A stretch of 64,000 nt of DNA, taken from NCBI GenBank assembly GCA_963719005.1, contig CAVRAR010000002.1, forward strand, positions 310,001-374,000, read 5' to 3'. This document shows positions 52,091-60,103 of the stretch, piece after piece. Within the stretch, counting starts at the first letter, position 1. Every line of letters begins with the position of its first letter. This DNA comes from G963675935 sp963719005. GTDB lineage: Bacteria > Planctomycetota > Planctomycetia > Pirellulales > Thermoguttaceae. The notes beneath the pieces are model-generated. The model was not told the origin of the DNA and ran no database searches. It saw nothing but the letters and a program-made list of their open reading frames with translations. Both the position numbers and the translations under genes were made by a program.

Positions 52091-52513
52091 ATGAAGATAT
52101 TCATTAGTTATGCGGCCCGCGACAGAGAGTTGGCGTCTCAATTAGCCGACCAACTCTCGCACGAGGGTTTCGTCGTGTGGGATGCGGACAAGGAACTCGC
52201 ACCGGGCGACAACTGGGCGGAGAAGATAGGGCGGGCGTTGGACGAGTCTGATGTGATGGTGACCATCATCACGCCGGGATCGTTGCAATCGCGGTTCTTA
52301 CAGGGAGATATCCAGTACGCACTTACCTCGAAGCGATTTGAGCATCGGCTTATTCCGGTTCTTGTCGGTTCGACGACGTTCGAGGCCGGCAAAGACGTTC
52401 CGTGGATTCTGCTGAAGATGAATCCCGTTTATGCTGACCCATCTCGCGGATTTGGGGAAGTGGTTGACCGAGTCCGCGACATTGCCCGGCAGGAGACCAA
52501 TGCGCCCTGCTGA
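52091..52513 (+). CDS. Stand-alone TIR-domain protein 1
   Basis: A 140-residue protein that is nothing but a TIR domain: box 1 KIFISYAARDRELASQL, then FVVWDADKELAPGDNWAEKI, and TIITPGSLQSRFLQGDIQYAL, ending in HRLIPVLVGSTTFEAG. At the position of the NADase glutamate the sequence has Asp73 (QGDIQ), so catalysis may be weak or absent. Bacterial TIR domains act in NAD-based immunity or signalling. It overlaps TIR protein 2 by 14 bases and lies 55 bases behind the ACP gene. No sensor domain is fused. Confidence 0.85.
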   Translation: MKIFISYAARDRELASQLADQLSHEGFVVWDADKELAPGDNWAEKIGRALDESDVMVTIITPGSLQSRFLQGDIQYALTSKRFEHRLIPVLVGSTTFEAGKDVPWILLKMNPVYADPSRGFGEVVDRVRDIARQETNAPC

Positions 52514-52910
52514 GGTTTTTCTATCGCATTCCAGCCAGGATCGCGAGATCGCCGTTCGCGTCGCAGCGACGGTTCGCGCCCACGGCGTCCCGGTGTGGTT
52601 CAGCCAGACAGACATCGTGGGGGCTCAGCAATGGCACGACGAGATTGGAGCGGCACTCAATCGTTGCGATTGGTTCCTTGTTCTCCTGTCGCCCGATGCG
52701 GTCTCGTCCAAGTGGGTGAAGTGGGAATTGTGTGCTGCGCTCGAAAATGACCGTTACAACGATCGAATCGTGCCGATTCGATATCGTGAGTGCGACATCA
52801 AACAGTTGTCTTGGATTCTGCCCCAGTTTCAGATGGTTGATTTGACCGGCGACTTCGAGGCTGGCTGCCGCGACTTGCTGCGAATCTGGGGAATCGGTTT
52901 GCGAACGTAA
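52500..52910 (+). CDS. Stand-alone TIR-domain protein 2
   Basis: A 136-residue TIR-domain protein from ATG 52500, which has AGGAG four bases upstream. Box 1 is EVFLSHSSQDREIAVRV; then VPVWFSQTDIVGAQQWHDEI, and LLSPDAVSSKWVKWELCAAL with the expected catalytic Glu76 in the W-V-K-W-E context. The tail IVPIRYRECDIKQLSWILPQ completes the domain. The start codon lies within the last codons of TIR 1, so the two proteins are made together and may pair as a catalytic and a non-catalytic subunit. A palindrome follows before the oxidoreductase gene. Confidence 0.85.
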   Translation: MRPAEVFLSHSSQDREIAVRVAATVRAHGVPVWFSQTDIVGAQQWHDEIGAALNRCDWFLVLLSPDAVSSKWVKWELCAALENDRYNDRIVPIRYRECDIKQLSWILPQFQMVDLTGDFEAGCRDLLRIWGIGLRT

Positions 52911-52954
52911 CACAGCCTGCGACCGCCGTGCCAGCGGTCGCACGCGGACTGTGC
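52911..52954. repeat. TGCGACCGC palindrome between TIR 2 and the oxidoreductase
   Basis: TGCGACCGC (52918-52926) pairs with GCGGTCGCA (52934-52942), and the outer CACAG and CTGTG also pair. It fills most of the 57-base gap, beginning right after the TIR 2 stop. Confidence 0.75.
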
Positions 52955-52967
52955 CGCCTCTCTTAAT

Positions 52968-54341
52968 ATGTACGACACGATCATCATCGGCGCTGGCATG
53001 TCGGGCTTGGCGGCGGGCATTCGGCTGGCCCACTTCGGCCAACGCGTCTGTCTGCTGGAACGCCACACGGCCATCGGCGGGCTGAACTCGTACTACCGGC
53101 AGCACGGGCGAATCTTCGACGTCGGGCTGCACGCGATCACCAATTTCGTGCCGAAAGGCACCCGCACCGGCCCCTTTGCCCAACTGCTCCGCCAACTGCG
53201 ATTCGCCTGGGAGGAATGGGCGCTGTCGCCGCAATTGGGCTCGGCGATCATGTTCCCCGATCTGACGTTGCGGTTCTCGAACGAGATCGAGTTGCTCGAA
53301 GCCGAAATTCGCCGGCATTTCCCGCGACAGATCAACAACTTCCGGCGTCTATCCACGGAACTGATCCGCTACGACCAATTCGGCCGCGCGGGCGGCGGCC
53401 GCTCGGCGCGGAAAGTCGTCGGCGACATGATCGACGATCCGCTGCTGATCGAGATGATCTTCTGCCCGATCCTCTTCTACGGCGGCTCGCAAGAGCACGA
53501 CATGGATTTCGACCAGTTCAGCATTCTCTTCCGCGCGATTTTCCTGGAAGGGCTCGCCCGCCCGCTGGCCGGAATCCAGGCGATCCTGAAAATGCTGCTC
53601 CGCCGCTTCCAGGAGCACGGCGGCGAGCTGCGGCTGCGGGCGGCGGTGCGGCGAATCGCCGTCAACAACGGGGCCGTCGAAAAAGTCGTTCTGGAAGACG
53701 GCTCCGAGCTTGAAACCCGCAACGTCCTTTCGTCGGCGGGCTGGACCGAAACCCTGCGGCTGTGCGACGACGGGCACGCGGACGACGCCGCCCTGGCGGG
53801 CCGGCTCTCGTTCGTCGAGTCGATTTCGATTCTCGACCGCCAGCCGAAGTCACTGGGATACGACAAGACGATCGTCTTCTACAACGATTCGGAGAAGTTC
53901 CACTACGAGAAGCCCGACGAACTGGTCGATCTGCGCAGCGGAACGATCTGCTCGCCGAACAATTTTGCCTATTCCGAGCCGCTGGGCGAAGGGGTGATGC
54001 GGATTTCGGCGCTGGCCAATTACGACCGCTGGAAAGTGCTCGACGCGGAGGCGTATCGCGCGGCGAAGCTCGATTGGTACGACCGCCTGGCGACTTCGGC
54101 GGCGCGGTTCGTGCCCGATTTTCGCCCGTCGGTGGTCGAGACCGACATGTTCACGCCGCTGACGATTCAGCGTTTCACCGGCCACGCCGACGGGGCGATT
54201 TACGGTTCGACCCGCAAGAGCCGCGACGGCACCACGCACCTGAAGAATCTTTTCATCTGCGGCAACGATCAGGGCCTGGTCGGCATCGTCGGCGCCATCA
54301 TCAGCGGCATCAGCATCGCCAACAGGCATCTGCTGAGGTGA
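52968..54341 (+). CDS. FAD-dependent phytoene desaturase/CrtI-like oxidoreductase
   Basis: Amine oxidase/CrtI superfamily enzyme of 457 residues. The dinucleotide fold is at the start, IIIGAGMSGLAAGIRLAHFG, with LLERHTAIGGLNS, and the second FAD segment near the end, NLFICGNDQGLVGIVGAIIS. Internal features (QHGRIFDVGLHAITNFV; GARGGELRLRAAV-type middle) fit saturases and isomerases of polyenes or carotenoids. It completes the ketosynthase-ACP-TIR-TIR run, and ACP-bound polyenes are a plausible substrate. No carotenoid synthesis gene (phytoene synthase) is near. The exact reaction is unknown. Confidence 0.82.
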   Translation: MYDTIIIGAGMSGLAAGIRLAHFGQRVCLLERHTAIGGLNSYYRQHGRIFDVGLHAITNFVPKGTRTGPFAQLLRQLRFAWEEWALSPQLGSAIMFPDLTLRFSNEIELLEAEIRRHFPRQINNFRRLSTELIRYDQFGRAGGGRSARKVVGDMIDDPLLIEMIFCPILFYGGSQEHDMDFDQFSILFRAIFLEGLARPLAGIQAILKMLLRRFQEHGGELRLRAAVRRIAVNNGAVEKVVLEDGSELETRNVLSSAGWTETLRLCDDGHADDAALAGRLSFVESISILDRQPKSLGYDKTIVFYNDSEKFHYEKPDELVDLRSGTICSPNNFAYSEPLGEGVMRISALANYDRWKVLDAEAYRAAKLDWYDRLATSAARFVPDFRPSVVETDMFTPLTIQRFTGHADGAIYGSTRKSRDGTTHLKNLFICGNDQGLVGIVGAIISGISIANRHLLR

Positions 54342-54408
54342 GGGATGTCCGGATGGGGCTGATAGGGCTTATGTGACCGATAGGACGTATGAGTCCCATT
54401 GGTCTCAT

Positions 54409-55362
54409 CAGGTTCCGCCGAACCGGTCTCCCGGCCGGACATGGTAACCGCGGAGGAACTCGGCGATGGGCAGCAGACGCTTGCCGGAGGGCTGAACGCT
54501 TGCGGGCATCAGGGCATCTGCGCCGGCGGCGATTACCAGGCGATCGCCGGATGCTTCTAACACCGCACCGGGCGCGGCAGCGAAATTGGAGTCAACAACC
54601 GACGCCGGACCGAGAATCAGCCGAACCGGCGGACCGTCGGCGCGATGCCAGAATGTGTACGTTTTGGGCCACGGCTCCAGCGCGAATCTGGTTCTTAATG
54701 GCCAACGCCGGGCGCGACCAGTCGATCGCCCCGTCGGTCTTCTTCAGCCGCGGGGCTTTCGTCACGAGCGAAGCGTCTTGCAGAATCGCCTGAATGCCGC
54801 CGGATTCCAGCCGGTCGATCGTTTCGCACGCAAGCCGGGCGCCGAGTTCGGCCAAGCGAATTTCCAGTTCCGCCGCCGTTTCGTCGGGGCCGACGGCGAC
54901 CCGGGCTTGGGCGAGACACCCGCCGGCGTCGATCCGCGGCGTGATTTCCAGTACGGTGACACCGGTCTCGGTCTCGCCGTTGTAGATCGCCCAATTGATC
55001 GGCGCCGCGCCGCGATACTTCGGCAGCAGCGAGGCGTGCAGATTGACGCCGCCGCGGCGGGTCGTGGACAGCGTGGCCGGCGAGAGGATCTGCCCGTAGT
55101 CGCAAACCACCAACAGATCGGCGTTGCATCGGGCGAGCCGCGCTTGCGCCTCGGGCGTGTTCACGTCCTCGGGATCGACAATCGGCGTGCCGTGTTGTTG
55201 GGCAACGTCGCGGATCGAGCTGATCGGCTCGACCGGCTGGCCGCGATGAATGCGCAGCGGCGCGGTGGCCAGCGCCGCGACGCGATGGCGGGTTTCGTAG
55301 AGCGCACGAAACAGCGGCACGGCAAACGGGCCGGTGCCCATCATAATCAACTGCATGGGCAC
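54409..55362 (-). CDS. fmt: Methionyl-tRNA formyltransferase, split by an apparent frameshift
   Basis: Formylates initiator Met-tRNA. The N-terminal 227 residues are a good Fmt transferase domain: MMGTGPFAVPLFRALYETRH, CDYGQILSPATLS, catalytic VNLHASLLPKYRGAAPINWA and TGVTVLEITPRIDAGG. The uninterrupted frame ends at 54592 after senseless residues. The conserved continuation IRALEPWPKTYTFWHRADG and onward to FLRGYHVRPGDRFGGT is present in another frame to the stop at 54409. The shift lies at GCGCG 54680-54684; restoring one lost CG dinucleotide gives the full protein of about 317 residues. Because Fmt is nearly universal, an assembly error is a real possibility. Confidence 0.82.
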
Positions 55363-55396
55363 GAGTTTAAGAGAAAGGGGCGGTTTTGGGAAGCCG

Positions 55397-55981
55397 TTAG
55401 CGGGCCCTCTTGCGTTTCCATCCCAGCCTGACCAGGGCCAGTGTTCCCATCGAGCCCATCAAGACCAGCATCGACGGCTCGGGAACGAGAGTGCGCGACG
55501 AGGCAATTTCGATTCCGGTGACCTGATTCCATGAAAACGTGGCGGGAATCTCCAGCAAATGTTGGCCCGGCTGAGGATCGATGGTCCATTCCCAGACATA
55601 GCCATTCTCCACTTGAACGGGGTTTGTGCCGCCCGCGACCGTGGCTAGGGAGCCTTGAGGTACCCACACCGTGGGAGCCGACGGCTGAGTCGAGGGCGGG
55701 CTTTGCCACTGCACCTCGAACCATAAGTGTTCCACATTGCCCGTCTGTCCCAAATCCGGAATGTAAATCCACTCTTCCCCCGGGAAGAAGGACTGCAACC
55801 ACTGCGGAGATCCGTACGCACCGGCATCGATCGTTTTGGCCCAGGTTCCGCCCTGCGAGGTGGCATCATACTTGTAGTCGACGGTTTCACTTCCCGAGAT
55901 GATGTCGGCGGTTGCGCCATGGCAGAGAGTTAGAATTGCGACAGCCAGGATTGGCAGAACAATCAGCGACATACGTTTCAT
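55397..55981 (-). CDS. PEP-CTERM sorting-domain protein D
   Basis: A 194-residue exported protein of unknown function. The signal peptide MKRMSLIVLPILAVAILTL...ATA leads into a beta-rich body (WLQSFFPGEEWIYIPDLGQT; HLWFEVQWQSPPSTQPS). The C-terminus LVPEPSMLVLMGSMGTLALV and RLGWKRKRAR is a PEP-CTERM-type signal, but its sequence differs from those of the three-gene cluster at 12.8-15.2 kb, so it is not a recent copy. It lies between fmt and def, interrupting their usual adjacency. Confidence 0.8.
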   Translation of the reverse strand: MKRMSLIVLPILAVAILTLCHGATADIISGSETVDYKYDATSQGGTWAKTIDAGAYGSPQWLQSFFPGEEWIYIPDLGQTGNVEHLWFEVQWQSPPSTQPSAPTVWVPQGSLATVAGGTNPVQVENGYVWEWTIDPQPGQHLLEIPATFSWNQVTGIEIASSRTLVPEPSMLVLMGSMGTLALVRLGWKRKRAR

Positions 55982-56786
55982 GTGAAGCCTCTGCTTTAAG
56001 CGAAATTACCGTGTAAGAAGATGTCTTGGGGTTGCAGTTGCGGTTCCGAAAATGAAGTTCGCGGTGGGCGTCATTACGACGCTCAGGCCATTTTCCTTCT
56101 GTTTTGCCTGGCGAAGGGCGTGTCGTCGTTGGCGGAGAGAGCCACTTTGACGTTTGCCCTTGAGCGGCGGCCGTGTGAAGATTGAGCAAAAAATCTATCC
56201 TCCCCCCCACTTGTCAAATTAGCGCCGGGTAGGTAGCTTGGTATTCTGAGGGGGTTTTGGGATCTTCTGGTTATAGTTGTTTTCGCCCTCGCTGCTCGTT
56301 CGCCAGAAAAACGCGTCGTCCGCTTCCGACCAGCAGACCATGTGACGCGGCTTGACGGGCTGGTGCTTCGCTGAATTGCCATATTGCGGCAACCACCGAC
56401 GGCTAGGGCAACCGGGGCGTCGGACAAACCGATCAGAACTGCCTGGGCATTCCCAGCCGAAGGCAAAAAGACGGCTGCAAGAAATGCGCAGCGCGACCGA
56501 ACCATGCCTCTCCTCCTACTATGTCTCTGTTCCGTAGAGCAGAATCCTTTCTTGCCCTCAAAGTCGGCGTATTCTACGCAAGAGCACACTTTTGGGTCAA
56601 TGTCGAAATAGGGGGCGATACCCCCCGTCACAAACCACATCCTTTGGAAGAGCGCGGGTAAGGACCATAACAACTTTTCAGATAAGGAGTTAGGCGTCAC
56701 GCGCAGAATGCGATTTCGCCGAGAACGCTTGACGATTCGCCGCGATTTTTCCCGGCGGACGCGTGCTTCCGCACGTATCCGGTTTC
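55982..56786. other. Gene-free stretch between PEP-CTERM protein D and def
   Basis: About 800 bases. The only long frame (minus strand, 56083-56790) has Arg-rich composition with no domain, ribosome site or signal, and looks like chance. I see no RNA fold, terminator or palindrome that stands out. The part next to 55982 probably carries the promoter of the PEP-CTERM gene. Confidence 0.5.
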
Positions 56787-57368
56787 TCAAGTGCGGAGTT
56801 GCTCAAGTTCCGCCAGCCGAACGGCGATCTGCTGATCGGGGGGGATAATGCCGCGGTCCCGATCCCCCTGGAACTCCAACTCGAGGTCTAAGAGCGCCTG
56901 CTTGACCGACAGCAAACCGCTGGGGGAGAGGCGGTCGATGAACAGCACGCCGTCGAGATGGTCGTACTCGTGCTGGACGGCGCGGGCGAAGAAGCCGTCC
57001 AGATCGTAATTGATCTCCTCGCCGTCGAGATTGTAGGCCGAAAGGACCACCTTCTCCGACCGCTTCACCGGGGCGTAGATTTCCGGGAAGCTCAGGCAGC
57101 CCTCTTCCTTTTCCACCGTCCCGCTCCGCCGGCCGATCACCGGGTTGAGAAACACGTGCTCGGGCGCTTTGGCCGGATCGCCCTCGAGATTGATGATGAA
57201 GAAGCGGTAAGGCAGATCGACCTGATTGGCGGCCAGACCGATGCCTTTCTGCTCGTACATCAGGTCGAACATCCCACGAACGATGTTCTTCAGTTCACTA
57301 TCGACGCGCCGCAAGGGCTTCGACTTGTGGCGCAGGGCCGGATGAGGATACTTCACGATTCGCAGCAC
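56787..57368 (-). CDS. def: Peptide deformylase
   Basis: Removes the formyl group from nascent proteins. All three motifs are present in the 193 residues: GIGLAANQV (motif 1), EEGCLSFPEI (motif 2 with the metal Cys) and QHEYDHLDG (motif 3, HExxH). The gene starts with GTG at 57368, which has GGAG seven bases upstream. It is on the same strand as fmt but separated from it by a PEP-CTERM gene and 800 noncoding bases. The C-terminal 20 residues are a family-typical helix. Confidence 0.94.
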   Translation of the reverse strand: MLRIVKYPHPALRHKSKPLRRVDSELKNIVRGMFDLMYEQKGIGLAANQVDLPYRFFIINLEGDPAKAPEHVFLNPVIGRRSGTVEKEEGCLSFPEIYAPVKRSEKVVLSAYNLDGEEINYDLDGFFARAVQHEYDHLDGVLFIDRLSPSGLLSVKQALLDLELEFQGDRDRGIIPPDQQIAVRLAELEQLRT

Positions 57369-57403
57369 GAGTCGGCTCCATTTCTCCAGTCAGAGACTAC
57401 TTA

Positions 57404-57409
57404 ATTATA
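57404..57409 (-). promoter_or_regulatory. Possible -10 box for def
   Basis: TATAAT on the minus strand about 36 bases before the GTG start, in the divergent gap between def and the radical SAM gene. No good -35 hexamer is seen in the GC-rich sequence behind it. Confidence 0.35.
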
Positions 57410-57459
57410 GACTCCGCCGCGGCCGAAACGAAGGGGGTGGCAGCCTAGCGGGGGGATGG

Positions 57460-57465
57460 TATACT
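57460..57465 (+). promoter_or_regulatory. Possible -10 box for the radical SAM gene
   Basis: TATACT ten bases before ATG 57476, which would give an mRNA with nearly no leader, in line with the lack of a ribosome binding site. Confidence 0.3.
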
Positions 57466-57475
57466 TCGTTGCCGC

Positions 57476-59308
57476 ATGGACCTCTCTCGCCTGGTACTGT
57501 TGGTGCAGTTGCCGATTCCGCCCTCGGGGCCGGGACCGATCGAAGGCAACGTGCCGTTGGCGGCGGCCTGCCTGAAGCTTTTCGCCCGGCGGCAAGGGCT
57601 GGAAAAATCGTTCTCGATCGACCTGCTGCCTCCTGCCCTGGCAAATAGCTTGGGCGATCAGGGCTTGATCGGTGCGATTCTCGCGCGGCAGCCTTGGATG
57701 GTCGGTTTCACCTGCTACGTGTGGAACGTCGAGCGAACGCTCTGGATTGCCCAACGCTTGAAGCAGCGGCGGCCGGAGTTGATCGTCTTGCTGGGCGGCC
57801 CGGAGATTACCGCCGACAACGCCCGGGTGCTTCAGAATCCAGCGGTCGATTACGCCGTGCTGGGCGAGGGGGAGCAGAAGTTTGTTGGATTGCTGGCGGG
57901 GCTGGCTGAGGAGGACAGACATTCTTGTCTGTCGAGGGCATCGCTCTCGGCGGCAGACAGGAATGTCTGCCCCACCGTTTCTAGCCCTCTCCCAAGGGGA
58001 GAGGGGACCATGCTCGATCTCGACGCGATCTCTTCGCCGTACATCGAGGGCATCCTCGACTTGGCCGACGACCGGCGAATGTCGCTGGAAACCGCCCGCG
58101 GCTGCCGGTTCCGCTGCAAATACTGTTATTACCCCAAGAGCCACGAGGGGCTGCGGTTCCTCTCGGCCGAGCAGGTCCTGGCCAATCTGAACTTCGCCAC
58201 GGAGCACGGCGCGACGGAGGTCGTGCTGCTCGACCCCACGCTCAACCAGCGGCCCGATTTTGCCGACTTTCTCCGGCTGCTCCGCCGCGGCAACGCGGCC
58301 GGGCGGCTGGCGTTTTCGGGCGAATTGCGAGCGGAGGGGATCGACCCCGACTTGGCTAGGCTGCTCCGCCAGGCCAATTTTCGCGAAGTCGAAATCGGGC
58401 TGCAATCGGTCGAGCCGCGGGCGTGGGAACTGATGGGCCGGCCCACCAATTTGCAAGCGTTCGAGCGGGGCGTCAAGGCGCTGATGGCCGAGGGGATCAG
58501 GGCCCGCGTCGATCTGATCCTCGGCCTGCCGGGCGATACGGTCGATTCGGTGCGGCGGGGGATCGACTTTCTGCTTCGCACGGGCGCCTACTCCGAGACG
58601 CAGGTGTTCAACCTGTCGATCCTGCCCGGCACGGCCTTTCGCCGCGAGGCCGAGCAGTTGGGGCTGCGGTATCAGCCTTGGCCGCCGTACTACGTGCTGC
58701 AAACGCCGACGCTCGGCATGGAAGACATCTACCAGTTGATGGAGGAGGCCCAGGAGGCGTTCGGCGTCGAGTTTGACGCCCTGCCCCCGCCGCGACTCGA
58801 CTCGCTCGATCCGCAGAGTGTCTGGCGCGTCGATTTGGATGTTGGGGAGGGGGCCGGGGAGAACGCAGGGAACCACGAAGACAATAGCCGGGGGCTAACA
58901 GCCGCCGGAGGGGCCGGAACAAACGCCGACGCGCTCCGGGAGACGTTGTCTCCCGGCTATTTTCCTTCGCTTGCTTTCACGCTTTGGCTGCGTTCCACGA
59001 ATTTCGATCAGCAACGACAAAGAGCGGCGGCGGAGATCGAACGCCTCTTGGCCGACAATCCGCACACGACGCTGCAAGTCGTGCTGGAACCGACCGGCGA
59101 TCCCGAGCGGCTCACCGCGGAGACGCTGGAATCGCTCTTGGCCGCCTGCTACCGGACGACAACGTATCTCGACCGCTATTACAGTCTTCAGCCGGGCCGG
59201 CTGTTGGGATCGAAGCGGTTGGTCGTGTTTCTGCCGGCGGAGTCGCGGCCTCGCGCCGGCAAGTCGTGGCGGCGTCGCGTTGGCGAGTATGCGACGTTGA
59301 TTTCGTAG
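57476..59308 (+). CDS. B12-binding-domain radical SAM protein
   Basis: Class of enzymes with an N-terminal cobalamin-binding-like domain and a radical SAM domain (610 residues). The N-terminal part has GFTCYVWNVERTLWIAQRLK and VLLGGPEITADNA; the cluster motif is CRFRCKYC with Cys210, Cys214 and Cys217. SAM-domain segments EIGLQSVEPRAWELMGRPTN and DLILGLPGDTVDSVRRGIDF follow. The C-terminal DUF4080-like part ends with RLVVFLP. Three repeat elements are read through: a GACAGACATTC palindrome and a CCCTCTCCC palindrome at residues 146-178, between the two domains, and a GCCGGGxGC element at about 470-495. The substrate is unknown. Confidence 0.85.
   Translation: MDLSRLVLLVQLPIPPSGPGPIEGNVPLAAACLKLFARRQGLEKSFSIDLLPPALANSLGDQGLIGAILARQPWMVGFTCYVWNVERTLWIAQRLKQRRPELIVLLGGPEITADNARVLQNPAVDYAVLGEGEQKFVGLLAGLAEEDRHSCLSRASLSAADRNVCPTVSSPLPRGEGTMLDLDAISSPYIEGILDLADDRRMSLETARGCRFRCKYCYYPKSHEGLRFLSAEQVLANLNFATEHGATEVVLLDPTLNQRPDFADFLRLLRRGNAAGRLAFSGELRAEGIDPDLARLLRQANFREVEIGLQSVEPRAWELMGRPTNLQAFERGVKALMAEGIRARVDLILGLPGDTVDSVRRGIDFLLRTGAYSETQVFNLSILPGTAFRREAEQLGLRYQPWPPYYVLQTPTLGMEDIYQLMEEAQEAFGVEFDALPPPRLDSLDPQSVWRVDLDVGEGAGENAGNHEDNSRGLTAAGGAGTNADALRETLSPGYFPSLAFTLWLRSTNFDQQRQRAAAEIERLLADNPHTTLQVVLEPTGDPERLTAETLESLLAACYRTTTYLDRYYSLQPGRLLGSKRLVVFLPAESRPRAGKSWRRRVGEYATLIS
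57911..58010. repeat. Two palindromes in tandem inside the radical SAM gene
   Basis: A worn GGACAGACATTCTTGTCTGT arm faces GGCAGACAGGAATGTCTGCC (57951-57970, then CCACC), as in the endonuclease V gene. Directly behind it, CCCTCTCCCAAGGGGAGAGG (57985-58004) belongs to the CCCTCTCCC family. The pair occupies the linker between the B12-type domain and the radical SAM domain. Confidence 0.85.
58884..58960. repeat. ATAGCCGGG palindrome near the 3' part of the radical SAM gene
   Basis: ATAGCCGGG (58884-58892) pairs with CCCGGCTAT (58952-58960), and an inner CGGGAGAC-gtt-GTCTCCCG hairpin lies at 58937-58955. It is read in frame as a Gly/Ala/Asn-rich stretch between the SAM domain and the C-terminal domain. 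Confidence 0.82.
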
Positions 59309-59639
59309 GGATTTCGCCCGTGAGCGCCGCTCGATTCTTTCCGGCCTGTCGCCCATCGATTTTTCGCTTTCTTCGTACCCCCTTGAAAACAGCGAGGTTG
59401 GAAGGAACTTTGTTTGTGTTGGTCAGCGCTACCCTGAAATTTCCGATTTGCCGCCGTTGATCTTTCTCCCCGTTGGCGGGGCGGCCTGCACGACGCGCGG
59501 AGCATGTGAAGGGTATATATGTACACTATTCCGTGCGGTCCGTCGAGATCAGATATTGGGCCAGCCGTGATGCGGCGGGATCGTCGCTGAGAACAGGCTT
59601 TGGCCGACGAAGGCGAGCGACGTCCGTGTGCTTCGCTCG
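59309..59639. other. Gene-free gap between convergent radical SAM and methyltransferase genes
   Basis: About 330 bases. Short open frames on both strands lack any motif. A CCCCGTTGGCGGGG-type hairpin near 59466-59482 is the only structure. I see no terminator with a T-run. Confidence 0.5.
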
Positions 59640-59877
59640 TTACTTCTCGGATCGTTCCAGGTTCAATTGCAGAAGGCGTTCGAGCAATTGCTCGTCGGAC
59701 AAATTCGAGTCCCAGCGGTAGGCGGCGAAGACGGCCTCGTCGAGCTTTTCGTGGGCTTGGGCGAGCCAAGTGGGACGCTGGTTGTAGAGATTCGTAAGGG
59801 TTCGCTTCTTGAGACTTTCGGCGCAGTTGGCGTCTTTGGGAACAACGCGCGGCCAGCGGACGGTGCCGATGCTGGAA

Positions 59878-59905
59878 GTCCCCTCTCCCAAAGGGAGAGG
59901 GGAGA
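59878..59905. repeat. CCCTCTCCC palindrome inside the methyltransferase remnant
   Basis: CCCCTCTCCCAAAGGGAGAG (59880-59899) followed by GGG, read on the minus strand as SPLPLGEG. Same family as 8793-8958. Confidence 0.88.
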
Positions 59906-60049
59906 CGGTGGCCGGATCGACGTAGCGGGCCCAGGGGCCATCGACCGAGCCGGGGAATTCAAGGATTTCGGTCTTGGTCCACTCGGGCGGATTCAGCCAG
60001 CGGTTTCGCAGTTCATCGAGTTCCTTCGCCGTGGCGGCAATCCGTTCGG

Positions 60050-60103
60050 TCCCCTCTCCCGACCAACCTTCGGTCGGTGCTCGGAGAGGGTCAGGGTGAG
60101 GGC
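60050..60103. repeat. Longer CCCTCTCC palindrome inside the methyltransferase remnant
   Basis: CCCCTCTCC (60051-60059) pairs with GGAGAGGGT (60083-60091), enclosing a CGACCAACCTTCGGTCGG hairpin, and is followed by CAGGGTGAGGGCTGCC as in the unit at 8820-8855. Confidence 0.85.

Noticed and set aside
56083..56790. 235-codon minus-strand frame upstream of the PEP-CTERM gene
   Set aside because: Arg-rich, no ribosome site, no family, and overlaps the def stop; treated as chance.
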